Under the pieces are notes generated by a model. It did no database searches and was not told the origin of the DNA. It saw only the letters and a program-made list of their open reading frames with translations. A program made the position numbers and the translations under genes. This document shows, piece by piece, positions 15,247 to 21,402 of a stretch of DNA of 21,402 nt. The number at the start of each line of letters is the position of its first letter. Positions within the stretch are counted from its first letter, which is position 1. The DNA is from an uncultured Lachnospiraceae bacterium. GTDB lineage: Bacteria > Bacillota > Clostridia > Lachnospirales > Lachnospiraceae. The stretch is taken from contig CANQQN010000007.1 in the NCBI GenBank assembly GCA_947625995.1, positions 1-21,402 on the forward strand. Reading direction: 5' to 3'.

Positions 15247-15405
15247 ATGAAAATGGCAGAAGGCGCAATGATTGCTTTAAGGAATCCAGTTACACACGAA
15301 AATCTATACATAACTCCAGAAGACGCAATGCGTCAGATTATGTCTGCAAGTATGATAATGTACAAAATTGATGAAAGCGTTATTCATTCAGGAATTACAG
15401 AATAA
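15247..15405 (+). pseudogene. TIGR02391-like (Ymh) C-terminal fragment
   Basis: The plus-strand frame reads MKMAEGAMIALRNPVTHENL, then TPEDAMRQIMSASMIMYKID, and ends SGITE at TAA 15405. The pattern 'GAM-ALRNP-HE' followed by a helix ending in a Tyr/Leu-rich 'MSASMIMYKID' matches the conserved C-terminus of the TIGR02391 family, whose members are often near restriction or abortive-infection genes. Full proteins are ~250 residues, so only the last ~52 remain. It is the only gene piece on the plus strand and is followed at once by a proper intrinsic terminator, so the end of the locus is intact and the front is lost. Confidence 0.65.
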
Positions 15406-15413
15406 AATATTGT

Positions 15414-15442
15414 AGCCACTTTAGCTCTCTAAAGTGGCTTTT
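15414..15442 (+). terminator. Intrinsic terminator of the TIGR02391-like remnant
   Basis: AGCCACTTTA and TAAAGTGGCT form a perfect 10-bp stem with loop GCTCTC, followed by TTTT on the plus strand. It lies 9 bases after the stop at 15405. Confidence 0.75.
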
Positions 15443-15446
15443 CATG

Positions 15447-15480
15447 TAAAAAGGCTCCCGGAGCATCCTCCGGAAGCCTT
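15447..15480 (-). terminator. Intrinsic terminator of tuf
   Basis: On the minus strand AAGGCTTCCGGAG, loop GATG, CTCCGGGAGCCTT form a 13-bp stem with one G-U pair, followed by a T-run. It lies ~22 bases after the tuf stop codon, closing the rpsL-tuf transcription unit. Confidence 0.9.
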
Positions 15481-15502
15481 GATTTTACTATAATTCTTTT
15501 GA

Positions 15503-16690
15503 TTACTCAATGATAGAAGCAACCCTGCCTGAACCAACTGTTCTACCACCCTCACGGATAGCGAAGGTAAGACCCTGCTCCATAGCTACGGGATGGATCA
15601 GTTCGATGGTCATCTCTACATTGTCGCCGGGCATACACATCTCTGTTCCCTCGGGAAGCATGCAAACGCCGGTAACGTCAGTTGTTCTGAAGTAGAACTG
15701 CGGTCTGTAGTTGTTGAAGAAAGGTGTGTGACGGCCACCCTCATCCTTGGTCAGAACGTATACCTGAGCGGTAAATTTGGAATGGCACTTGATGGAACCG
15801 GGCTTTACCACAACCTGTCCTCTTTCGATATCGGTTCTGTTCACACCACGAAGCAGAGCGCCGATGTTATCGCCTGCAACAGCCTCGTCAAGGAGCTTAC
15901 GGAACATCTCGATACCGGTTACAACAGTCTTTCTTGTCTCTTCCTTGATACCAACGATCTCAACCTCTTCATTCAGATGAAGGGTACCACGCTCTACTCT
16001 ACCGGTAGCAACAGTACCACGGCCTGTGATGGTAAATACATCCTCTACAGGCATCAGGAACGGCTGATCTGTAGCACGCTGAGGATCAGGGATATACTCG
16101 TCAACAGTATCCATCAGTTCCATAACCTTGTCGCCCCATTCGCTTGAAGGATCTTCAAGAGCCTTCAGAGCAGAACCCTGAATGATCGGGCAATCTGTGA
16201 ACTCATATTCTTCAAGCTGCTCTGTGATCTCCATCTCAACCAGTTCAAGAAGCTCGGGATCGTCAACCATATCGCACTTGTTCATGAATACAACGATATA
16301 GGGAACACCTACCTGACGGGAAAGAAGGATATGCTCTTTTGTCTGAGCCATCACACCGTCAGTAGCAGCAACTACCAGAATAGCGCCGTCCATCTGCGCA
16401 GCACCGGTGATCATGTTCTTTACATAATCGGCATGTCCCGGGCAGTCAACGTGTGCGTAGTGACGCTTCTCTGTCTCATACTCAACGTGAGCGGTAGAAA
16501 TGGTGATACCTCTCTCTCTCTCTTCGGGAGCCTTATCAATGTTGTCAAAGTCTGTAGCAACATTTCCTGCAACTCTCTCTGCCAGCACCTTGGTGATCGC
16601 GGCGGTCAGCGTTGTTTTACCATGGTCAACGTGGCCGATGGTACCAATATTACAATGGGGTTTGGTTCTCTCAAATTTTGCTTTTGCCAT
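15503..16690 (-). CDS. tuf: Translation elongation factor Tu
   Basis: EF-Tu is the GTPase that brings aminoacyl-tRNA to the ribosome. The 395 residues contain the G1 loop GHVDHGKT, G2 RGITI, G3 DCPGHADY, G4 NKCD and G5 GSALK, followed by the two beta-barrel domains (for example FTITGRGTVATGRVERG and HTPFFNNYRPQFYFR) and the usual C-terminal region. The length is normal. AAGGAGG lies 9 bases before ATG 16690. tuf is the last gene of the str-type cluster; it has its own promoter at 16753-16781 in addition to any read-through from fusA, and a strong terminator follows. Sequence conservation is complete at the functional motifs. Confidence 0.99.
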   Translation of the reverse strand: MAKAKFERTKPHCNIGTIGHVDHGKTTLTAAITKVLAERVAGNVATDFDNIDKAPEERERGITISTAHVEYETEKRHYAHVDCPGHADYVKNMITGAAQMDGAILVVAATDGVMAQTKEHILLSRQVGVPYIVVFMNKCDMVDDPELLELVEMEITEQLEEYEFTDCPIIQGSALKALEDPSSEWGDKVMELMDTVDEYIPDPQRATDQPFLMPVEDVFTITGRGTVATGRVERGTLHLNEEVEIVGIKEETRKTVVTGIEMFRKLLDEAVAGDNIGALLRGVNRTDIERGQVVVKPGSIKCHSKFTAQVYVLTKDEGGRHTPFFNNYRPQFYFRTTDVTGVCMLPEGTEMCMPGDNVEMTIELIHPVAMEQGLTFAIREGGRTVGSGRVASIIE

Positions 16691-16752
16691 TTTAATGGTC
16701 CTCCTTAACTTTCGCCCAACGGGCTTTTTTTAAGATTAATATGCTATTTTTG

Positions 16753-16781
16753 ATTATATTGCAAACTTTACAATATTTCAA
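16753..16781 (-). promoter_or_regulatory. Promoter of tuf
   Basis: On the minus strand TTGAAA (16776-16781) and TATAAT (16753-16758) are separated by 17 bases. The leader to ATG 16690 is ~55 bases and contains a short GCCC-GTT-GGGC hairpin near 16720. This allows extra tuf expression over the ribosomal genes upstream. Confidence 0.75.
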
Positions 16782-16832
16782 GTAGAAAAAGCATCTCAAA
16801 GGAAAATTTTACTATAAAAGTCCCACAAGCGG

Positions 16833-16869
16833 CCATGAAGGAGCCTTGCCTGCGCAGGCGGGTTCATGG
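16833..16869 (-). other. Hairpin in the fusA-tuf gap
   Basis: CCATGAA (16833-16839) and TTCATGG (16863-16869) are perfect inverted copies that enclose the 12-bp palindrome GCCTGCGCAGGC (16848-16859). On the fusA transcript this gives an outer and an inner stem 25-60 bases after the stop. No U-run follows closely, so complete termination is unlikely; partial termination or mRNA protection would fit. Confidence 0.5.
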
Positions 16870-16893
16870 ACATTTTGCGGACAGGCCAAGATC

Positions 16894-19011
16894 CTATTTA
16901 TTCTTTGCGGAAAGGATCTTTTCCTGTACGGACTTGGGCACCTGCTCGTATTTCTCAAAGAACATGGAGTAGTTGCCGCGGCCCTGTGTGCGTGAACGCA
17001 GGTCTGTGGAGTAGCCGAACATCTCAGCCAGAGGCACGAATCCGCGGATCATCTTGCCGCCGCCGATGTCGTCCATACCTTCGATACGTCCGCGTCGGGA
17101 GTTAATATCACCGATCACATCGCCCATATAATCCTCAGGCGTGGTCACTTCCACTCTCATGATAGGCTCAAGGAGCACGGCGCCTGCCTTCTGCATAGCC
17201 TCCTTGAACGCAAGGGAGCCTGCGATGTGGAACGCCATCTCGCTGGAGTCCACCTCATGATAGGAGCCGTCATAAACAGTGGCGTGAATACCAAGTACAG
17301 GGAATCCCGCAAGGATACCTGCTTTGGCAGCCTCCTCGATACCCTCGCCCACAGCGGGGATATATTCCTTGGGAATGGCACCGCCCACAACAGTGGATTC
17401 AAACTTAAACAGTTCATCGCCATTTGCGTCCATAGGCTCAAAGTGTACCTTACAATGGCCATACTGGCCGCGGCCGCCGGACTGCTTCGCGTACTTGCTG
17501 TCCACATCCACAGCCTTTGTGAAGGTCTCCTTGTAAGCAACCTGAGGTGCGCCTACGTTTGCCTCTACCTTGAACTCGCGGAGAAGCCTGTCAACGATGA
17601 TCTCCAGATGAAGCTCACCCATACCTGCGATGATCGTCTGGCCCGTCTCCGGATCCGTATGGGCGCGGAACGTAGGATCCTCCTCAGCCAGCTTCGCAAG
17701 CGCTTCACCCATCTTGCCCTGACCTGCTTTGGTCTTAGGCTCAATGGCCAGCTCGATTACCGGCTCGGGGAATTCCATGGACTCCAAGATCACCGGATGC
17801 TGCTCGTCGCAGATGGTATCGCCGGTTGTGGTCAGCTTAAAGCCTACTGCCGCGGCGATATCACCGGAATATACCTTATCCAGTTCCGCTCTCTTGTTTG
17901 CGTGCATCTGCAGGATACGTCCCACGCGCTCTTTCTTGCCCTTGGTGGCGTTGAGCACATAGGAACCGGAATTCATGGTACCGGAATACACACGGAAGAA
18001 TGCGAGCTTACCTACAAAAGGATCCGCCATGATCTTAAATGCCAGCGCGGAGAAAGGTTCCTCGTCGGAAGAATGTCTCTCCACCTCGTTGCCGTCCATA
18101 TCCACGCCCTTGATAGCGGGGATGTCGGTAGGCGCGGGCATATATTCCACGATAGCGTCCAGAAGCTTCTGTACGCCCTTGTTCCTGTATGCGCTGCCGC
18201 AGCAAACGGGAACGATGGTGCATTCGCAGGTAGCCTTGCGAAGAGCCGCCTTCAGCGCATCTGCAGAGGGCTCCTCTCCTTCCAGATATTCCATCATCAG
18301 ATCGTCGTCTGTCTCGCAGATCTTCTCGATCATATCTGTGCGGTACATCTCAGCGTCATCTTTCATGTCGTCGGGGATATCGCAGACGGTCACGTCCTCG
18401 CCCTTCTCGTCATTGTAGATGTACGCCTGCATCTCGAACAGGTCGATGATGCCCTTGAAATCGTCTTCCTTGCCGATGGGCAGCTGCAGGGGCACTGCAT
18501 TCTTGCCCAAACGGGTCTTGATCATATCTACAGCATTGTAAAAATCTGCGCCCAGAATATCCATCTTGTTGATAAATGCCATTCTGGGAACGTTGTAAGT
18601 GTCAGCCTGCCGCCAGACATTTTCTGACTGCGGCTCAACACCGCCCTTTGCACAGAACACACCTACAGCGCCGTCCAGCACACGCAGGGAACGCTCTACC
18701 TCAACGGTAAAGTCCACGTGTCCCGGGGTATCGATGATGTTGATGCGGTGTTCCAGCGCACCGGGCTTTTTCTTAGTCTTTTCCTCCAGCGTCCAGTGAC
18801 AGGTGGTAGCTGCGGAAGTGATGGTAATACCTCTCTCCTGCTCCTGCTCCATCCAGTCCATGGTCGCCGTACCCTCGTGAGTATCACCAATCTTATAATT
18901 CACACCGGTATAATAAAGGATACGCTCTGTCAATGTAGTCTTACCTGCATCGATGTGCGCCATGATACCGATGTTTCTGGTTCTCTCCAGCGGATATTCT
19001 CTTCCAGCCAA
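16894..19011 (-). CDS. fusA: Translation elongation factor G
   Basis: EF-G is the GTPase that drives translocation on the ribosome. Motifs include the G1 loop AHIDAGKT, GDTHEGTATMDWMEQEQERG, G2 GITITSAATT, G3 DTPGHVDF and G4 NKMD, and domain IV with SGGRGQYGHC. The C-terminus (RGNYSMFFEKYEQVP) is complete. The start is a TTG: two TTG codons lie in a row at 19014 and 19011. The second, 8 bases from AAGGAGG, gives the usual N-terminus AGREYPLERTRNIG and 705 residues; no ATG is available. The gene follows rpsG after an unusually long gap of ~130 bp that carries tandem repeats. Confidence 0.99.
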   Translation of the reverse strand: MAGREYPLERTRNIGIMAHIDAGKTTLTERILYYTGVNYKIGDTHEGTATMDWMEQEQERGITITSAATTCHWTLEEKTKKKPGALEHRINIIDTPGHVDFTVEVERSLRVLDGAVGVFCAKGGVEPQSENVWRQADTYNVPRMAFINKMDILGADFYNAVDMIKTRLGKNAVPLQLPIGKEDDFKGIIDLFEMQAYIYNDEKGEDVTVCDIPDDMKDDAEMYRTDMIEKICETDDDLMMEYLEGEEPSADALKAALRKATCECTIVPVCCGSAYRNKGVQKLLDAIVEYMPAPTDIPAIKGVDMDGNEVERHSSDEEPFSALAFKIMADPFVGKLAFFRVYSGTMNSGSYVLNATKGKKERVGRILQMHANKRAELDKVYSGDIAAAVGFKLTTTGDTICDEQHPVILESMEFPEPVIELAIEPKTKAGQGKMGEALAKLAEEDPTFRAHTDPETGQTIIAGMGELHLEIIVDRLLREFKVEANVGAPQVAYKETFTKAVDVDSKYAKQSGGRGQYGHCKVHFEPMDANGDELFKFESTVVGGAIPKEYIPAVGEGIEEAAKAGILAGFPVLGIHATVYDGSYHEVDSSEMAFHIAGSLAFKEAMQKAGAVLLEPIMRVEVTTPEDYMGDVIGDINSRRGRIEGMDDIGGGKMIRGFVPLAEMFGYSTDLRSRTQGRGNYSMFFEKYEQVPKSVQEKILSAKNK

Positions 19012-19041
19012 CAAATATTCCTCCTTAATTTCAGAAGATAC

Positions 19042-19168
19042 TTAGAAGCGGTAGTGCGCGAAGGCTGAAGCCTCGCGGCATAGCCTACAGCATTAGAATC
19101 TGTAGTGCGCGAAGGCTGAAGCCTCGTGGCATAGCCTACAGCATTAGAATCTGTAGTGCGCGAAGGCT
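19042..19168 (-). repeat. 51-bp tandem repeats derived from the 3' end of rpsG
   Basis: The last codons of rpsG (AFAHYRF and TAA) recur twice downstream, with stop codons at 19144, 19093 and 19042, exactly 51 bp apart. The two extra units also carry an identical ~27-bp linker, with TGCTGTAGGCTATGCC and a small AGGCT-TC-AGCCT hairpin, differing at one base between copies. The third TTC-adjacent codons are CGC instead of AGA in the copy nearest fusA. Each unit is 17 codons long, so frame is kept but every unit ends in a stop. Confidence 0.9.
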
Positions 19169-19614
19169 TTGTTGGCCTCTGCCATTTTGTGCATATCTTC
19201 TTTCCTCTTTACAGATGAGCCTGTATTGTTCGCTGCATCCATTATTTCATTTGCCAATCTTTCTTTCATGGTCTTCTCGCCTCTTGCGCGAGAATATGTG
19301 GTCAGCCAGCGAAGCGCAAGCGCCTGCCGTCTGTCCGGCCTTACCTCGATAGGCACCTGATAGGTGGCGCCACCGATACGTCTTGCTTTTACTTCCAGAA
19401 CAGGCATGATATTGCTGACGGCCTCTTCAAATACTTCCAGAGCATCCTTGCCTGTCTTTTCGGCTACCGTTTCAAATGCGCCGTATACAATCTTCTGGGC
19501 AACGCCTTTCTTGCCGTCCAACATGATATTGTTGATCAGCTTTGTCACCACTTTGTTGTTGTACACGGGATCTGCCAAAACGTCTCTTTTTTGAGTATGT
19601 CCTTTACGTGGCAC
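19144..19614 (-). CDS. rpsG: 30S ribosomal protein S7
   Basis: S7 organises the 3' domain of 16S rRNA. The start is GTG at 19614, giving the standard 156 residues beginning (M)PRKGHTQKRDVLADP; AAGGAGG lies 8 bases upstream. An ATG 21 bases further upstream is in frame but would place the ribosome binding site inside the gene, so it is rejected. Conserved blocks include KLINNIMLDGKKGVAQKIVY, GGATYQVPIEVRPDRRQALA and the C-terminal KMAEANKAFAHYRF. The gene lies between rpsL (218 bp upstream, a structured gap) and fusA. S7 is the classic autoregulator of the str operon in E. coli; whether that holds here is not known. Confidence 0.99.
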   Translation of the reverse strand: MPRKGHTQKRDVLADPVYNNKVVTKLINNIMLDGKKGVAQKIVYGAFETVAEKTGKDALEVFEEAVSNIMPVLEVKARRIGGATYQVPIEVRPDRRQALALRWLTTYSRARGEKTMKERLANEIMDAANNTGSSVKRKEDMHKMAEANKAFAHYRF

Positions 19615-19695
19615 GATACTTCCCTCCTTAATCATGAAATTAATTCATCGGTACTCACATGTGTGATCCAACTTGTGTTCGTGCGGTACTGCTGC

Positions 19696-19782
19696 GGTAT
19701 ACCCTTTCGTATACCGGATAAAACGCTTGATTTATCTGAAAATCAGGTGTGATCACGTATGGAACGCCCCGCGTTCGATACG
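19696..19782 (-). other. Two strong hairpins in the rpsL-rpsG gap
   Basis: CGGTATAC / GTATACCG (19695-19716) form an 8-bp stem with a 6-base loop. CGTATGGAACGC / GCGTTCGATACG (19756-19782) form a 12-position stem with one mismatch and loop CCC. The gap of ~218 bp between two genes usually separated by a few tens of bases holds no real gene; an open frame at 19655-19891 lacks a ribosome binding site and overlaps rpsL. Confidence 0.55.
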
Positions 19783-19832
19783 CGTTGAATACCGGCACTA
19801 ACCTTTCGTTTTGAATACAACTAGTTATCCCT

Positions 19833-20246
19833 TTAAGCCTTCGGCCTCTTCGCGCCGTATTTGGAGCGGGCCTGTCTTCTCTTGGCGACACCGGCTGTAT
19901 CCAACGTACCTCTGATGATATGGTATCTGGTACCGGGAAGGTCCTTTACACGGCCGCCACGGATCAGCACAACGCTATGCTCCTGAAGGTTGTGGCCCTC
20001 ACCGGGAATATAGCTTGTTACCTCGATACCGTTAGAAAGACGTACTCTGGCAATCTTACGGAGCGCTGAGTTAGGCTTCTTGGGAGTCGCAGTTTTCACT
20101 GCGGTGCAAACACCTCTCTTCTGGGGAGAAGAAGTATCTGTGGCCCTTTTCCTCAGGGAGTTGAATCCTCTCTGCAGAGCGGGAGCCGTAGACTTCTTAA
20201 CAGATGTCTGTCTTCCTTTTCTAACTAATTGGTTAAATGTAGGCAT
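19833..20246 (-). CDS. rpsL: 30S ribosomal protein S12
   Basis: S12 sits at the decoding centre and controls accuracy. The 137 residues contain KKSTAPALQRGFNSL, TATPKKPNSALRKIARVRLS, the loop GGRVKDLPGTRYH and the C-terminal KRRQARSKYGAK. Both streptomycin-determining lysines (in PKKPNS and GRVKDLPG) are present, so no resistance change is visible. AGGAGG lies 9 bases before ATG 20246. This is the first gene of the rpsL-rpsG-fusA-tuf unit, with a promoter at 20312-20341 and a leader hairpin. In many Firmicutes rpoBC precede rpsL; here manA does. Confidence 0.99.
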   Translation of the reverse strand: MPTFNQLVRKGRQTSVKKSTAPALQRGFNSLRKRATDTSSPQKRGVCTAVKTATPKKPNSALRKIARVRLSNGIEVTSYIPGEGHNLQEHSVVLIRGGRVKDLPGTRYHIIRGTLDTAGVAKRRQARSKYGAKRPKA

Positions 20247-20286
20247 TCTTTTTCACCTCCTGCAGTCATATTTTAACCTCTATGGT

Positions 20287-20305
20287 GTATCTGTTACACA
20301 GATAC
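20287..20305 (-). other. Leader hairpin of the rpsL transcript
   Basis: GTATCTGT and ACAGATAC form a perfect 8-bp stem around a 3-base loop, within the first ~25 bases after the predicted transcription start and ~40 bases before the ribosome binding site. It could stabilise the 5' end of the ribosomal mRNA. Confidence 0.55.
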
Positions 20306-20311
20306 TGAAAC

Positions 20312-20341
20312 AGTATACTTTATTTATCCGCCGGTTGTCAA
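20312..20341 (-). promoter_or_regulatory. Promoter of the rpsL-rpsG-fusA-tuf unit
   Basis: On the minus strand a perfect TTGACA (20336-20341) is followed after 18 bases by TATACT (20312-20317). It lies in the 147-bp gap between the manA stop and the rpsL start. Confidence 0.75.
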
Positions 20342-20393
20342 GCCATATTGCTAAATTTTGTAATGTTCGCGGCTTTTGGCAGCCCGGACAGGC

Positions 20394-21380
20394 CTATACA
20401 TATGTGACGATACAGCGGCTTTCCCCCGAGATCCTGACGCTCCCTTTTCCTGCGGAGATAAAAAAGCTGTCCCCACTACAGAAGGCAAGAGACTTTCCCC
20501 CGGCTTCGATCACGCCTTCTCCGTCCACAAACAGCACAGACAAAAACGAAGCGTCGTCGCCTTCAATGGATGCGGATTCTTTTATATTGTAGCAGACGCT
20601 CTCAAAGTATTTGCAGGTTCCAAGGGTACTTTTTTCAAACCCGTCTCCTTGTACCCAGTGGAGCATATCGGCTGTTTTCACAAGGGACGGCTGCTTTCCT
20701 TCCCCCTGAAGGTCCAGCACATCCAGCGCCTTATCCACATGAAGCGGCCGCCGGTTATGGTATCTGTCCTCCCGGTTGTAATCGTAGAGCCGGTAGGTAC
20801 TGTCGGAATTCTGCTGGATCTCACAGAGCAGGATCCCGCCTCTCACCGCGTGGACACATCCGGTTGGAATGAAAACCGTATCGCCCGGACTGACGGGAAG
20901 CTCCCGTAAAAGTTCTGTCAATGTGCCGTCGGCAATGCGCCTGCGCAGTTCCTCCGGCGTGGTATCCCGGAGAAAGCCGTGGTAAACCGAGGCCCCCGGC
21001 GCGCAGTCCAAAATATGCCACATTTCATATTTGCCGCATTCTCCCTCGTTTGTCAGCGCATACTCATCGTCCGGATGCACCTGAATGGACAAATCCTCTC
21101 TGGCATCCAGAAGCTTGATCAGGATCGGGAACCGGGAAAACGACTGGCATTTCCAGCCCCAAGCCCCTTTGCCTATCCTGTTCAGGTACTCCCCAAACAG
21201 CATACCCTTATAACGGCCTTCGGCGATCACGCTCTGCCCCGCCTCATGGGCGGACAATTCCCAGCTTTCGGCGATCCTCTCCAGATCGCTTGCCTTGCGG
21301 AACCGCTCCCGCAGACGGCTGCCGCCCCAAAGATAATCCTTATAGGCCGGCTGGAGCTTTACGATACGCTCCGCCTCCAT
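20394..21380 (-). CDS. manA: Mannose-6-phosphate isomerase, class I
   Basis: The enzyme interconverts mannose-6-phosphate and fructose-6-phosphate, linking mannose use to glycolysis and supplying precursors for mannosylated glycans. The 328 residues match the short Bacillus-type cupin form: KDYLWGG (14-20), AESWELSAH, the zinc-binding QVHPDDEYA (Q100, H102), the following KYEMWHIL (E119), PTGCVHAV (H177) and EIQQNSDSTYRLYDYNRED. The start at 21378-21380 has only GGAGC nearby, so it is a little uncertain. The stop is TAG at 20394-20396. The neighbour downstream is rpsL, with its own promoter, so no functional link is implied. What lies upstream is outside the window. Confidence 0.95.
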   Translation of the reverse strand: MEAERIVKLQPAYKDYLWGGSRLRERFRKASDLERIAESWELSAHEAGQSVIAEGRYKGMLFGEYLNRIGKGAWGWKCQSFSRFPILIKLLDAREDLSIQVHPDDEYALTNEGECGKYEMWHILDCAPGASVYHGFLRDTTPEELRRRIADGTLTELLRELPVSPGDTVFIPTGCVHAVRGGILLCEIQQNSDSTYRLYDYNREDRYHNRRPLHVDKALDVLDLQGEGKQPSLVKTADMLHWVQGDGFEKSTLGTCKYFESVCYNIKESASIEGDDASFLSVLFVDGEGVIEAGGKSLAFCSGDSFFISAGKGSVRISGESRCIVTYV

Positions 21381-21402
21381 GCTCCGGCTTCCCGCACCCG
21401 GG

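Noticed and set aside
16711..16733. GCCC-AAC-GGGC plus T-run on the plus strand as a terminator
   Set aside because: The stem is only 4 bp and no plus-strand gene precedes it; on the minus strand it is just part of the tuf leader.
17227..18627. Long plus-strand open frame (466 residues) opposite fusA
   Set aside because: It is a by-product of the codon use of EF-G on the other strand; no start signals or family features.
19042..19168. Repeats after rpsG considered as a mobile element or CRISPR
   Set aside because: Unit starts coincide with the rpsG end and there are no spacers, terminal inverted repeats or transposase.
19655..19891. Minus-strand frame of 78 residues between rpsL and rpsG
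   Set aside because: It overlaps the end of rpsL in another frame, lacks a ribosome binding site, and its composition follows the hairpins.

Overview
The window looks like a piece of chromosome from a spore-forming, gut-type member of the Clostridia, most likely Lachnospiraceae-like. The reasons are a spoIIGA-sigE sporulation operon with a long-spacer Spo0A-type promoter, strong AAGGAGG ribosome binding sites, the str-type order rpsL-rpsG-fusA-tuf, and a YtrA-like GntR regulator with an ABC exporter. Family names come from reading motifs in the translations; no database search was possible. Almost every intact gene lies on the minus strand, so the layout below follows the coordinates while transcription runs right to left.

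Positions 1-3690 hold a compact three-gene operon: GntR regulator, ABC ATPase, and a large membrane permease cut by the left edge. The genes overlap by a few bases, and a 21-bp palindrome sits just downstream of a good promoter. Positions 3724-5760 encode one secreted protein that combines a DUF6273-like domain, a dockerin-like pair of calcium loops and an SGNH/GDSL esterase domain. Positions 5761-6509 hold no intact gene. They contain a strong wobble-paired RNA hairpin, a consensus promoter and the decayed gene that promoter once served.

Positions 6510-8355 are the sporulation operon: the SpoIIGA protease and the pro-sigma-E that it matures, with a promoter carrying a 21-bp spacer and a Spo0A box over its -35 element.

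Positions 8351-15405 form an AT-rich accessory stretch rich in gene remnants. Intact genes are a DUF7309/DUF6930-like protein, a YkgJ-type cysteine-cluster protein, an AlbA_2/HATPase-type regulator, an unrecognised 186-residue protein and a DUF1016 (YhcG-like) PD-(D/E)XK nuclease. Around them lie a broken second AlbA_2-type gene, a TIGR02391-like C-terminal stub, a dead gene that keeps its promoter and ribosome binding site, and two short open-frame remnants. Two of the intact genes carry short repeats inside their coding frames. I read this as a decaying defence or mobile-gene hotspot between two housekeeping blocks.

Positions 15447-20341 are the translation block: S12, S7, EF-G and EF-Tu, with a promoter before rpsL and another before tuf, and a terminator after tuf. 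The S7-EF-G gap contains 51-bp tandem copies derived from the end of rpsG. The S12-S7 gap is long and strongly structured. The window ends with manA (mannose-6-phosphate isomerase), directly upstream of the rpsL promoter.

I did not find a clear new multi-gene system. The observations most worth a second look are the rpsG tail duplication, the repeats inside the two accessory genes, the decayed island, the dockerin-esterase, and a short motif shared just after the stop codons of sigE and manA and partly after fusA.
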